Source: an uncultured Polaribacter sp. | GTDB lineage: Bacteria > Bacteroidota > Bacteroidia > Flavobacteriales > Flavobacteriaceae | DNA: 64,000 nt | Direction: 5' to 3' | NCBI RefSeq assembly: GCF_947501385.1 | Contig: NZ_CANMVP010000001.1 | Location: 310,001-374,000, forward strand | In this document: positions 18,893 through 27,430 of the stretch, in pieces | Position numbering within the stretch: the stretch's first letter is position 1 | How the letters are laid out: every line of letters begins with the position of its first letter | The notes under the pieces: generated by a model | What the model was told of the DNA's origin: nothing | Database searches by the model: none | The model's input: the letters and a program-made list of their open reading frames with translations, nothing else | Program-made: the position numbers and the translations under genes

Positions 18893-20465
18893 TCTGCTTT
18901 AAATTTGGGTTAATTCTAATTTCTGAATCTGGTATTGGCCAGCGTATTTTATAAGGTTGCCAGTTTAGGCCTGGGTTATCAGCTCTATTGCTACCTTCTT
19001 CATCTATGGCTATAATAGTTGCGCCATACACTCCGTTTCTAATCAAATCGTGTCTTCGCCAACCTTCAAAACATAATTCTTTTTGTCTTTCCAAAAGTAT
19101 CTCCGATGCATTTGCGCCTGGGTTAGATAAGAACATATCCGATACTACAGTTGGCGGTTTATCTTCTCTTGCCCTAGCTCTTAATCTGTTTACTGTTGCA
19201 TCTATGTCTGCTTGTGTTAGAATACCCATTCCGTTCAAGGACTCTGCATACAATAAAAGTACATCTGCATATCTAATAATCGGCGAATCAAAGGGTGTGT
19301 TGTTTGCCCAGGATTGTCCCCTTGGTCTGTGCCATTTCCAAGGTTTCCAAGGATCTGCAAAAGTGCCCCAGGTTGACGGGTCGGAAAAACCTTCTTCTGG
19401 TGTTGCTTCTTGTGCATTGTGTTTGGCAACGTTTTGACGTAACCTCACGTCGTCTCTATCATAGTCTGCTTCTAGTTCCAAATTCAAAAAGGCCGTGTTC
19501 CATCCGCCACCTGAATTCAAATCTCCGTTAGGGCCGTAGAAGGAACTGACCAGCCCACCTAGATTCTGTCCTTCACTATCGTTGCCAATTGCAAAAATTA
19601 TTTCTTTATTCTGCTCATTGTTTAGAGAGAATATCTCCGGATAACTTTCTTCCAGTTGATATACCCCACTTGCTATAACGGCTTCTAATTTTTCTTTGGC
19701 CAATGCAAATTTCTCACTCTGGTTTAAAGGAAAACCTGTCATTTGCAAATATACTTTTCCCAACAGGCTTTGTGCGGCGCCTTTTGTTGCTTTTCCTCCA
19801 CCTTGCTCATTCGTTAGAACAGACTCTGCGACTAACAAGTCGGAAATTATAAAATCGTAGACTTCTTGAGTGGTGTTTTGTGCAACCTGAAGCTTACTGT
19901 CATCGCTCAAATCATCTATCTCATTGATTAGTAGCGGAATATTCTCCCAGGCAACTACCATATTAAAATATATGGCCGCTCTTAAAAATTTTGCCTGTGC
20001 TACAAAATTTGCCTTATCCTCTGGTTCTATTTGGTCATCTGTCATAGCGCCGATTCTATCTATGGTGCTATTTATTTTATTGATAGCTACATACGAATCC
20101 TCCCACATTTGTCTCACCCTGATAGTGGTAGGGTTCAGCCTTTGGGTATATAGGTCTATTTCAAAAATACTAAAAGAAGCAACTACAACTTCATCGGTGG
20201 CTATAGAGCCCCAAGTTGTTGCCCAACCATTTATAGTTTCATTGTTAACAGGATCCTTATGGCCGCCATAACCCAGAATTTTAGCAGCGTGATAAGCACC
20301 ATTCAAATACAGTTGCGCGCCTTCCTTGTCAACCAAGAGTAGTTCTGGTGTAGTGGATTCTGTAGGGGTTTCCTCTAAAAAACCATCATTACAACCAACT
20401 AGCAGACAAAACAGTAATAATAAAGCACCGTAATGATAATGTTTTATATTGTTCAAGTATCTCAT
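18879..20465 (-). CDS. SusD/RagB-like outer-membrane nutrient-binding lipoprotein
   Basis: This 528-residue member of the RagB/SusD family has lipobox LVGC near residue 25. The N-terminal SusD-like region carries the helical repeats typical of the family (KFLRAAIYFNMV, and AAQSLLGKVYLQM). The C-terminal half contains the conserved RYADVLLLYAE and ERQKELCFEGWRRHDLIR motifs. SusD sits as a lid on the SusC transporter and captures oligosaccharides outside the cell. It starts 12 bp after the SusC stop and overlaps the following lipoprotein gene, the classic susCD order. The ligand is inferred to be an agar- or porphyran-type oligosaccharide from the linked GH86 and sulfatase genes. Confidence 0.96.
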   Translation of the reverse strand: MRYLNNIKHYHYGALLLLFCLLVGCNDGFLEETPTESTTPELLLVDKEGAQLYLNGAYHAAKILGYGGHKDPVNNETINGWATTWGSIATDEVVVASFSIFEIDLYTQRLNPTTIRVRQMWEDSYVAINKINSTIDRIGAMTDDQIEPEDKANFVAQAKFLRAAIYFNMVVAWENIPLLINEIDDLSDDSKLQVAQNTTQEVYDFIISDLLVAESVLTNEQGGGKATKGAAQSLLGKVYLQMTGFPLNQSEKFALAKEKLEAVIASGVYQLEESYPEIFSLNNEQNKEIIFAIGNDSEGQNLGGLVSSFYGPNGDLNSGGGWNTAFLNLELEADYDRDDVRLRQNVAKHNAQEATPEEGFSDPSTWGTFADPWKPWKWHRPRGQSWANNTPFDSPIIRYADVLLLYAESLNGMGILTQADIDATVNRLRARAREDKPPTVVSDMFLSNPGANASEILLERQKELCFEGWRRHDLIRNGVYGATIIAIDEEGSNRADNPGLNWQPYKIRWPIPDSEIRINPNLKQNEGY

Positions 20466-20477
20466 AGTTGCTTTTTT

Positions 20478-23400
20478 TTAAAAACCCAATATTAGTCCCA
20501 TTCTAAAATTTCTTGATCTTGGGTATGCATCAAAATCCAAACCCGGCGTTAGTTGATTTCCACCCACATTCACATCGGGATCAAAACCTGTGTAATCAGT
20601 AATGATAAAAACATTGTCTGCAGAGGCGTAAAACCTTAAAGAGCTCAAACTTACTTTGTTCAATAAACTTTTTGGGAGGTTATAGCCAAAAGTAATATTG
20701 CTCATCCTTAAATAAGAACCATCTTCTATAGATGATGAATAGGCATTTCCTTTCAAGGCGGCATCTTCTTCTCCAAAAACACCCGGAATATCGGAATCGG
20801 GATTTTCTGGGGTCCATCTATCTGCAATTATACCGAACCTGTTTGGAAACGGAACTCCTTGATCTGACAATAATCTTTTAGTTTTATTGTAGATCTCATT
20901 ACCATAAGACCAAGACATCAATATGGAAAGATCAAAGTTTTTGTATTTCAAATTATTTGTAAACCCTCCAAAATGTCTGGGCACTGTCCTTCCAATTATG
21001 GTTCTATCTTCTGTATTTACTACTCCGTCTCCATTTTGATCTTTGAACTTTGCCATTCCCGGTCTGTAATTTGCTGAATTGACTTTTGTAATACCTGGTT
21101 TTAAAGTATAAAAAACATCAAAATATGGAACACCTTGCACCGCAGCATCTGTTCTAATCTTTGTTGCGGCCTCTGTATTCGTCAATCCGTCGAATTCAAC
21201 AAAATCGGAATAGTTATACACACCATCTGTCTCAAGCCCAAAAACAGAACCCAAGGGCTCCCCTACTTTAATGATATAATCATCACCTATTTGATTGGAT
21301 CCGATAGATTCTATAAATATTTGATCTGCAGTACCTATATCCAGAACTTCATTTTTATTGAAGGTAATATTAAAAGAGGATTTCCAAGAAAAATCCTTCC
21401 TCTGTATATTCGTTGTGTTTACCAAGAATTCGAAACCGGTATTTGCCAAGGATCCTAGATTTTTAAGCACTGTTTTATATCCAGATGTTGCTGGCAGAGG
21501 CACTTCTAGTAATAGATCGTTTGTTCTCTTATAATAATAATCTGCCTCTATCCAAAGACGATTGTTAAATATTCCTAAAGTTAGACCCGTGTTGAATTCG
21601 CTCGTTTTCTCCCAAGTCAATTGATCATTTTGAAGCTGTGTAATGCCAACCCCTGTATTTATTTGGTTACCCTCATAAACATAACTCGCCAATCTTACCT
21701 GTGCGAGAGATCTATATGGAGTAATCTGTGCATTCCCAGTTTGACCAAAACTCATCTTTAACTTTGCATCGTTTATAGTTTTATTATTTTTAAAGAAATT
21801 TTCATTTGAAATCTTCCAGGCAAAACCAGCAGATGGGAAAAAACCCCACCGATTGTCTTCTGCGAACTTGGACGATGCGTCGTATCTGCCTGCAAGGTTT
21901 ACAACAAACCTATCAGAGAAATCATATTGTAACCTTGTAATAAAAGATCTTGTTTGATTTTTTTGCTTAAAAGAATCTGTCGGGTTAGTTTGCAATGCAG
22001 ATTCTAAATTCCCTAAATTGACCCCTGGTATTTCAAAACCGAATGCTGCATTCGAAATAGTTTCCCAGCTATTTTGTTGCTCTTCATAAATAGAAATAAC
22101 ATCAATTGTATGTTTCCCGTTGAAATTTTTTCTAAAGTTCAGACTCTGTTCGGTTCTAACTCCCAAACCCAAACCTTTTCCTGTAAAAGCTGCGCCACCA
22201 ACTTGTGCGCTCCAACCAAATTTCTCTGAAAAATAGGCTTCACCTTGATTGTAATAAATATTCCCACCTACAGTCGATTTGAATTTTAATCCATCGGTTA
22301 TCTTATATTCCAAATAAACGTTTACAAAAGACTGAAACGTTTTACCGATATTGATATTATCGTTTAAAATTCTATTTGGATTTGCAAAATCTCCATTCCT
22401 AAAACTCAATAAATTCCCTTCATTATCATATTCAGCATCTGGAAATTGCACTAAACCTTGTGCAGGGCTAAATGAAAGCGCATTTGTAACGACACCGGAC
22501 CTGCCGTTTGCATCTTCGGTTGCCGCAGTAACTACCCCGTTCTTTTTGATGAAACCAGCATTTATGGATGCTCCGGTTTTAAACCTTTCACCCACGTTTT
22601 GATCAAAGTTCAAGTTTAAGTTATATCGTTCGATTCTTGAAGTCTCAATGATTCCTTCTTGGTCGGCATACGTGAAGGAGCCTGAATAAGTGTTGTTTTC
22701 CGCACCGCCGGACATAGATAATTTATAGTTCTTTGTATATGCTGTTCTAAAGATTCTGTCTTGCCAATCGTTTAACTTTATTCTTGGGTCGTTCAAGCTT
22801 ACTGCATTTCCGAATTCATCTCTATAGGCTCCAACTAAAGGATTTTGACTGTTCGGGTCCCAAGGTGTAAACTCTAGGCGCCAGTCGACAAATTCTTGTG
22901 CAGAGAGCACATCCATCCTATTTGACAACATCGAAATCACACCGAATGACTCAAAATTGAAGGTAGCTTTGCCTTTTTTCCCTTTCTTTGTCGTTATCAG
23001 AACAACTCCGTTAGACCCTCTAGAACCATAAATTGCTGCGGCCGAAGCATCCTTTAAAACCTCTATGGATTCTATGGTACTTGGATCTATGGTGCTTAAA
23101 GGACTTACCCTGCTATTTCCTAAACCTGTTGAACCGTTTGACCTCAATCCTGTATCTGGCAACGGAAATCCATCTACCACATACAACGGATCGCTACTCG
23201 CCGTAATAGAATTACCTCCTCTGATTCTGACTTTAAAACCCGAGTCCGGCCCACCTTCAGAAGAAACTACTTGTACACCAGCTGCTCTGGATTGTAAACT
23301 CCCCTCAAAAGAATTTGCTTTCACATTGTCAAATTCTTCATTCTTAATAGAAGATACAGCACCAGAAATATCTTTTCTTTTTTGTGTACCATAACCAACT

Positions 23401-23741
23401 ATTACAATTTCTTCTAAACCTCTTGCTTCCTCTTCAAGAACAACATCAATTTTTGTTCTACTAGCAACAATTTCTTGTTTGTCTTTATATCCTAAATAGC
23501 TAAATATTAGTATATCTGTTTCTTTAACATTTATTGAATAATTACCTTCAAAATCTGCAACAACTCCGTTTTTCTGTCCTTTAACTATAATTGTAGCCCC
23601 TGGTAATACATCTCCAGATCCAGAAACTACACCTGTTACTATTATGGTTTGCGAAAAACTTATTAAAGAAATAAAAAGGCAACATACAAATAGTACTTTG
23701 CATTTTAATAATTTTTTTAATTTGGCTGATTTTATTCTCAT
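20478..23741 (-). CDS. SusC-like TonB-dependent outer-membrane transporter
   Basis: I chose the ATG at 23741 (MRIKSAKLKKLL), which starts a signal peptide ending ISFSQ; an ATG at 23798 adds 19 residues. The 1087-residue protein has a carboxypeptidase-regulatory-like domain (about residues 32-105), the SusC-type linker EEIVIVGYGTQKR, a TonB plug with VRIRGGNS and LYVVDGFPL, the signature SIEVLKDASAAAIYGSRG, and a beta-barrel ending in an aromatic residue. It imports oligosaccharides with energy from TonB. No STN domain is present, so this copy is not expected to signal to a sigma factor, unlike the SusC at 27431-30913. It is the first gene of the galactan locus and lies directly downstream of an insertion-sequence remnant. 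Confidence 0.96.
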   Translation of the reverse strand: MRIKSAKLKKLLKCKVLFVCCLFISLISFSQTIIVTGVVSGSGDVLPGATIIVKGQKNGVVADFEGNYSINVKETDILIFSYLGYKDKQEIVASRTKIDVVLEEEARGLEEIVIVGYGTQKRKDISGAVSSIKNEEFDNVKANSFEGSLQSRAAGVQVVSSEGGPDSGFKVRIRGGNSITASSDPLYVVDGFPLPDTGLRSNGSTGLGNSRVSPLSTIDPSTIESIEVLKDASAAAIYGSRGSNGVVLITTKKGKKGKATFNFESFGVISMLSNRMDVLSAQEFVDWRLEFTPWDPNSQNPLVGAYRDEFGNAVSLNDPRIKLNDWQDRIFRTAYTKNYKLSMSGGAENNTYSGSFTYADQEGIIETSRIERYNLNLNFDQNVGERFKTGASINAGFIKKNGVVTAATEDANGRSGVVTNALSFSPAQGLVQFPDAEYDNEGNLLSFRNGDFANPNRILNDNINIGKTFQSFVNVYLEYKITDGLKFKSTVGGNIYYNQGEAYFSEKFGWSAQVGGAAFTGKGLGLGVRTEQSLNFRKNFNGKHTIDVISIYEEQQNSWETISNAAFGFEIPGVNLGNLESALQTNPTDSFKQKNQTRSFITRLQYDFSDRFVVNLAGRYDASSKFAEDNRWGFFPSAGFAWKISNENFFKNNKTINDAKLKMSFGQTGNAQITPYRSLAQVRLASYVYEGNQINTGVGITQLQNDQLTWEKTSEFNTGLTLGIFNNRLWIEADYYYKRTNDLLLEVPLPATSGYKTVLKNLGSLANTGFEFLVNTTNIQRKDFSWKSSFNITFNKNEVLDIGTADQIFIESIGSNQIGDDYIIKVGEPLGSVFGLETDGVYNYSDFVEFDGLTNTEAATKIRTDAAVQGVPYFDVFYTLKPGITKVNSANYRPGMAKFKDQNGDGVVNTEDRTIIGRTVPRHFGGFTNNLKYKNFDLSILMSWSYGNEIYNKTKRLLSDQGVPFPNRFGIIADRWTPENPDSDIPGVFGEEDAALKGNAYSSSIEDGSYLRMSNITFGYNLPKSLLNKVSLSSLRFYASADNVFIITDYTGFDPDVNVGGNQLTPGLDFDAYPRSRNFRMGLILGF

Positions 23742-23872
23742 ATTTATTTCAATAATTGCTACAAATATTACTTTTATTCTATTAATGTTGTGTAACAAAT
23801 GTTTTTTTTAAAAATACAAATGAGTTTATTGATTGTTGTTAGTTCTTTTCTTATGAGAATTATAAAAATAAA

Positions 23873-24826
23873 TTGAGTTATATGCTTAGGTTCTGTTTTA
23901 TTAGATTTTGATATACTGGCTTTTCTTCAACCATTCTACAAATCATTTTATGAAAAATACTAGCTTTAAATTGCGAGCGATTAATTGAAAAAAACTCATC
24001 AAAGTATAGTTGAATATACCGTTTACTCATATGGGTTGGAATTGCTCTAAGCAATGATTTAACTTGCATAATCATAACACGTAATTATTTAAAATTAAGG
24101 ACATTCTTACTGTATACTTATTCAAAGGTTATTAATTTCTTTTAAAGGTTAGTATCCTCTCTATTTATCCGTTATTATTTTGGCAGATGTACTTATATGT
24201 TTTTCAAATATTGGTGTTAATGATTTTGCTGAATAATCGTCAATAAATCTTATATATACTCTTTTTGCTTTATCTTTATCAGTCAATTATACTGTTACTA
24301 CTATCTTTTTCTTTTTTGAATCATAGCTTCTACCTTATTTTCTTTCTTCTTTTCCACCGACGGTAAATTCATCAACGTGAATTCATTTTTTTAAAGGATA
24401 TTTTTGACTACTTTTCATTGCTCTTCTTACCTTTTGCGTAAAATACCAAGCTGTACCTTACCAAATGATAATACCTTTGTCCATTTGAATATCCGATATG
24501 CTTTTGCTACTTGTACTCATCTCAAAAGCAACACAAAAAGATTTTTTATAAACCAAATTTAGCCTTGTGAAATACAGTGTTTGCTGTTGAACTTTCTAAA
24601 TGATGACAAGTATAACAGTGATAGTTATGATTTGATTTTTCACAGCCTTTTATGTGCCCACATTTCATACAAACAAAACCATCTTACCATTTGTTCTTGC
24701 CAAATAAGACTTACAAGCTTTATCATTTGATAATACTTTTATAAAGTTTAGTATATCTTGTCTTTTAAAATGCTCCATATCTCTTACTAAAGGCACTAAT
24801 ATACAGAAATTGAATGACTAACTCAA
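23873..24826 (-). mobile_element. Degenerate IS1595-family insertion sequence
   Basis: About 950 bp hold the wreck of an IS1595-type transposase gene. Imperfect inverted ends are suggested by TTGAGTTA at 23873-23880 and its complement at 24819-24826, each followed inward, after ten bases, by TTCTG or its complement. A clear 8-bp target duplication is not seen, which fits an old insertion. It separates the galactan locus from the second SusCD locus. Confidence 0.7.
23878..24778 (-). pseudogene. IS1595-family transposase pseudogene, several frameshifts and stops
   Basis: Read on the minus strand from 24778, the gene starts MEHFKRQDILNFIKVLSNDK and soon shifts frame. It then shows the N-terminal zinc ribbon with two Cys pairs (CMKCG and CYTCH), followed by a broken stretch with EMSTSSKSISDIQM. 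The DDE-domain start is legible as VDEFTVGGKEE and GRSYDSKKKKIVV, and later as YIRFIDDYSAKSLTPIFE. The last intact piece (23878-24075) reads THMSKRYIQLYFDEFF and then ASIFHKMICRMVEEKP, the usual C-terminus of this family. At least four frameshifts or stop codons interrupt it, so it cannot make active transposase. Confidence 0.88.
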
Positions 24827-24897
24827 AAAACAATATCATGGTAAAAACTTTAAAAGATTTTGTTACTTTTTTCTTTATTGCTATCTATTAAGCATAA

Positions 24898-24920
24898 AAA
24901 AATAGCTCCCTTCTCTATTT
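24898..24920 (-). terminator. Likely terminator after the TlpA-like gene
   Basis: A 6-bp stem (AAATAG/CTATTT) with a 9-nt loop is followed on the minus strand by a run of T. It lies just past the stop at 24930 and closes the SusCD-TlpA unit. Confidence 0.55.
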
Positions 24921-24929
24921 AATGACATG

Positions 24930-25955
24930 TTAAATGCCTATTTCATCAAATAATTTTATCAATTTTTCATCGGAAGGCCTTGGAGCATTGGCATTTACTA
25001 TATTGCCCTGTGGGTCTATTAAAAGAAATCTTGGAATACCCAAAAGCTTTATTCTTTTTGGAAATAACGAGTCTTGTTTTGAATAGAGTTGTATGCCTGT
25101 AAGTTCTTTTTCTGCTACCATTTTTCTCCACTTTTGATAGTCTTTTTTTCTGTCTGTTGATATACTAACAAATTCTATGTTTTTACCATGGTATTGTTTT
25201 TCAATTTCTTTCAAAAATGGGATTTCCTTTTTGCATGGCGCACACCAAGTAGCCCATATATCTATGTAAACATATTTACCTAATAAATCATCTAAAGACA
25301 TTTCACCACCATCATAATTTTTATAATCTATAAATTTAGGAGCAGGGTTTCCTTTTGCTAAAGGTCCTGTTTTTATTTCTTTTTCAGCATAGTACATTCT
25401 TTTAAAAGTATGTTTCATTACGTCGAATTCCTTTTTTTCCAAAGAAATTAATAGTGTGTCAAGGTTTTTGACATCTATTAGCAAATTATTAAATTCATTA
25501 TAGGCACTATCAATAGCTCTATTGAATTTTTCTTCTTCATAAGTTAATATATTTTTATTAGAAAAAAGATGCTTTCCCAACACCCTTTTCTTAATGAGAT
25601 AATTATTTTCATTTGCCCCATTACCTTTAAACACTATACTTTCTGTTATTTTTTCTACATCCACACTCAACTCCAAATCATATCCATTATTCAAATATAA
25701 CACCGTACCTTCTTTATCTTTTATAGATAAAAAATATTGACTTGGTGTCACTTTTAAAGTGTCGGAAAATGTTCCGTCTTCATTTACTTTTATCACTTTT
25801 TTGTAGTCGATCATCATGCCATGTATTACTAGTGAATCGCTTACAACATTTTTAATAGATCCTGAAATCGTTACATAATCTTTTGGTTTGTCTTCACTAC
25901 ACGAAAAAAAGACAAGTAGAGTAATCCCGATTAATATTCTGTTTATTTTTCTCAT
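24930..25955 (-). CDS. TlpA-like thioredoxin-fold lipoprotein with DUF4369 domain
   Basis: This 341-residue lipoprotein has lipobox FFSC near residue 19. Residues 28-130 form a DUF4369-type beta domain (VTISGSIKNVVSDSLVIHG). The C-terminal 140 residues are a TlpA/AhpC-TSA-like thioredoxin fold with the redox motif W-C-A-P-C (in DIWATWCAPCKKE) and the cis-proline region LGIPRFLLIDPQG. It should act as a membrane-anchored thiol-disulfide reductase facing the periplasm. Its own electron donor is not in the window. It follows the SusD gene by 23 bp and is the last gene of the STN-SusC/SusD unit. SusCD units that carry TlpA rather than carbohydrate enzymes may handle a non-glycan ligand such as peptides; this is inference. 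Confidence 0.92.
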   Translation of the reverse strand: MRKINRILIGITLLVFFSCSEDKPKDYVTISGSIKNVVSDSLVIHGMMIDYKKVIKVNEDGTFSDTLKVTPSQYFLSIKDKEGTVLYLNNGYDLELSVDVEKITESIVFKGNGANENNYLIKKRVLGKHLFSNKNILTYEEEKFNRAIDSAYNEFNNLLIDVKNLDTLLISLEKKEFDVMKHTFKRMYYAEKEIKTGPLAKGNPAPKFIDYKNYDGGEMSLDDLLGKYVYIDIWATWCAPCKKEIPFLKEIEKQYHGKNIEFVSISTDRKKDYQKWRKMVAEKELTGIQLYSKQDSLFPKRIKLLGIPRFLLIDPQGNIVNANAPRPSDEKLIKLFDEIGI

Positions 25956-25978
25956 TTTGATTTATTCAGATTTTAAAT

Positions 25979-27406
25979 TTATAATGTGATTGGATATCCA
26001 GGATTCTGTATAATAATATCTTCAGATCCTTGTACTTGTAATTCGATCCAAGGAATAGGGAAAATGTACTTATCTACATTGTTCATTGTAGGTTTTACGG
26101 TTGACGGATCAATATTTCCATTTATATCGTATCTAATTAAATCGAAAAAGTCTTCACCATTTTCAAAGTAAAGTTCTAACAATTTCTCTATTCTTATAGC
26201 CTCCAATAGCTCTGCTTTAGAACTCACATCAACACCAATTAGTAAAGGGGGTAAATCTACCGCCGGTCTAGTTCTCACTTCGTTTAAACTTGCAAGTGCC
26301 TCTAAATCTACATCTACTCCAATTCTGGCTGCTGCTTCAGCATGTATAAGATATATTTCCGCTAAACGCATATGTATATGTGTTGGCAACGTAAAGACAA
26401 TAGTTGGAAATTTTGTAAAATCAATAGTAGTACCTTTATTAAATGGTACAGAAACCCCTGGAAACAATTCTTGACCGGCACGAGGATCCCAAGTAGATGA
26501 ATTATTGGGATTTGGTCTTGCAATAGATTCATAGATCGTACCTAATGTACCTCCACTTGAAAAAGCGCGATTCACCGCTTCATTTGTATTAAAAAATGGA
26601 CCAAAAAATAATGCTGAAGATTCATGTGCTGGAAAATTTTTTCCGAAATTATCACTATAATTATCTGTAAAAGTTCTACTAGTAGTATCTATGATCTCTT
26701 TCGCTAACGAGGCCGCTTTTTCATATTCTCCTTCATACAAAAGCACTTTTGCTTTAATAGCTTTTGCTGCATCTTTATTGGCGTAATATGATTCTGATAA
26801 AAAACAATTCTCTATTGCAAAATCCAAATCAGCATAAATAGCTGCATAAGATTCGCTTACACTATTTCTAGAGGTAGGAGTTGCATTATAACTTGGCTCT
26901 AGTTTTAATGAAATTCCATACAATGAAGAGGTGTCATAAAACTGCCCGAAGCTCCTCAACAAATAAAAATGAGCTAAACCCCTTAAAAATCGCCCTTCAG
27001 CTAGAAAATTATTTTTAATGGCGTCATTACCAAAAGCATTAGCTTCCAATACCTCTACACGCTCAATAAATAAGTTAGCTTCTTGAATAATACGGTATGC
27101 TCCTAAATATAAACCTTCTATTTCTTCTGCATTAATTTGAGGGTTATTTGCCACCAATGGATTTCCTGAAAGTCCACCATTATTAGATAATCCCATCATA
27201 GAATTTGCTAATGACGCTCCAGTAATAAAAGTTGCTCTTTCGCCATCTCTAAGCTCATTATAAACACCGTTTAGAACTATCTGGGCAGAAGCTTCATCAA
27301 AAATGGCTTTATCATCATCTAATGTATAGATAGGTTCCACATCGTCTAGACTATTACAACCAGTTAAAAAAGCTAATATTGGTATTATTATGATAATTTT
27401 TTTCAT
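25979..27406 (-). CDS. SusD/RagB-like nutrient-binding lipoprotein (second system)
   Basis: This 475-residue RagB/SusD-family lipoprotein has lipobox LTGC at residues 14-17. Helical repeats are visible (NFLAEGRFLRGLAHFYLLRSFGQ, shortened here to its key residues F-L-x-E-G-R-F-L-R-G; and AAKAIKAKVLLYEGEYEKA). The C-terminal motifs HMRLAEIYLIHAEAA and EKLLELYFENGEDFFDLIR are the family's hallmarks. It partners the SusC encoded 24 bp upstream. It is only distantly similar to the SusD at 18879-20465, so the two systems probably take different ligands. No carbohydrate-active enzyme is encoded in this unit, so the substrate cannot be predicted. Confidence 0.95.
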   Translation of the reverse strand: MKKIIIIIPILAFLTGCNSLDDVEPIYTLDDDKAIFDEASAQIVLNGVYNELRDGERATFITGASLANSMMGLSNNGGLSGNPLVANNPQINAEEIEGLYLGAYRIIQEANLFIERVEVLEANAFGNDAIKNNFLAEGRFLRGLAHFYLLRSFGQFYDTSSLYGISLKLEPSYNATPTSRNSVSESYAAIYADLDFAIENCFLSESYYANKDAAKAIKAKVLLYEGEYEKAASLAKEIIDTTSRTFTDNYSDNFGKNFPAHESSALFFGPFFNTNEAVNRAFSSGGTLGTIYESIARPNPNNSSTWDPRAGQELFPGVSVPFNKGTTIDFTKFPTIVFTLPTHIHMRLAEIYLIHAEAAARIGVDVDLEALASLNEVRTRPAVDLPPLLIGVDVSSKAELLEAIRIEKLLELYFENGEDFFDLIRYDINGNIDPSTVKPTMNNVDKYIFPIPWIELQVQGSEDIIIQNPGYPITL

Positions 27407-27430
27407 CTTTTCTAATTTATAAAAATTTGA

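Noticed and set aside
23742..23872. A -33/-7 promoter before the galactan susC
   Set aside because: TAATATTTG is one base off the consensus spacing and sits too close to the start codon, with no TTG at the right distance.
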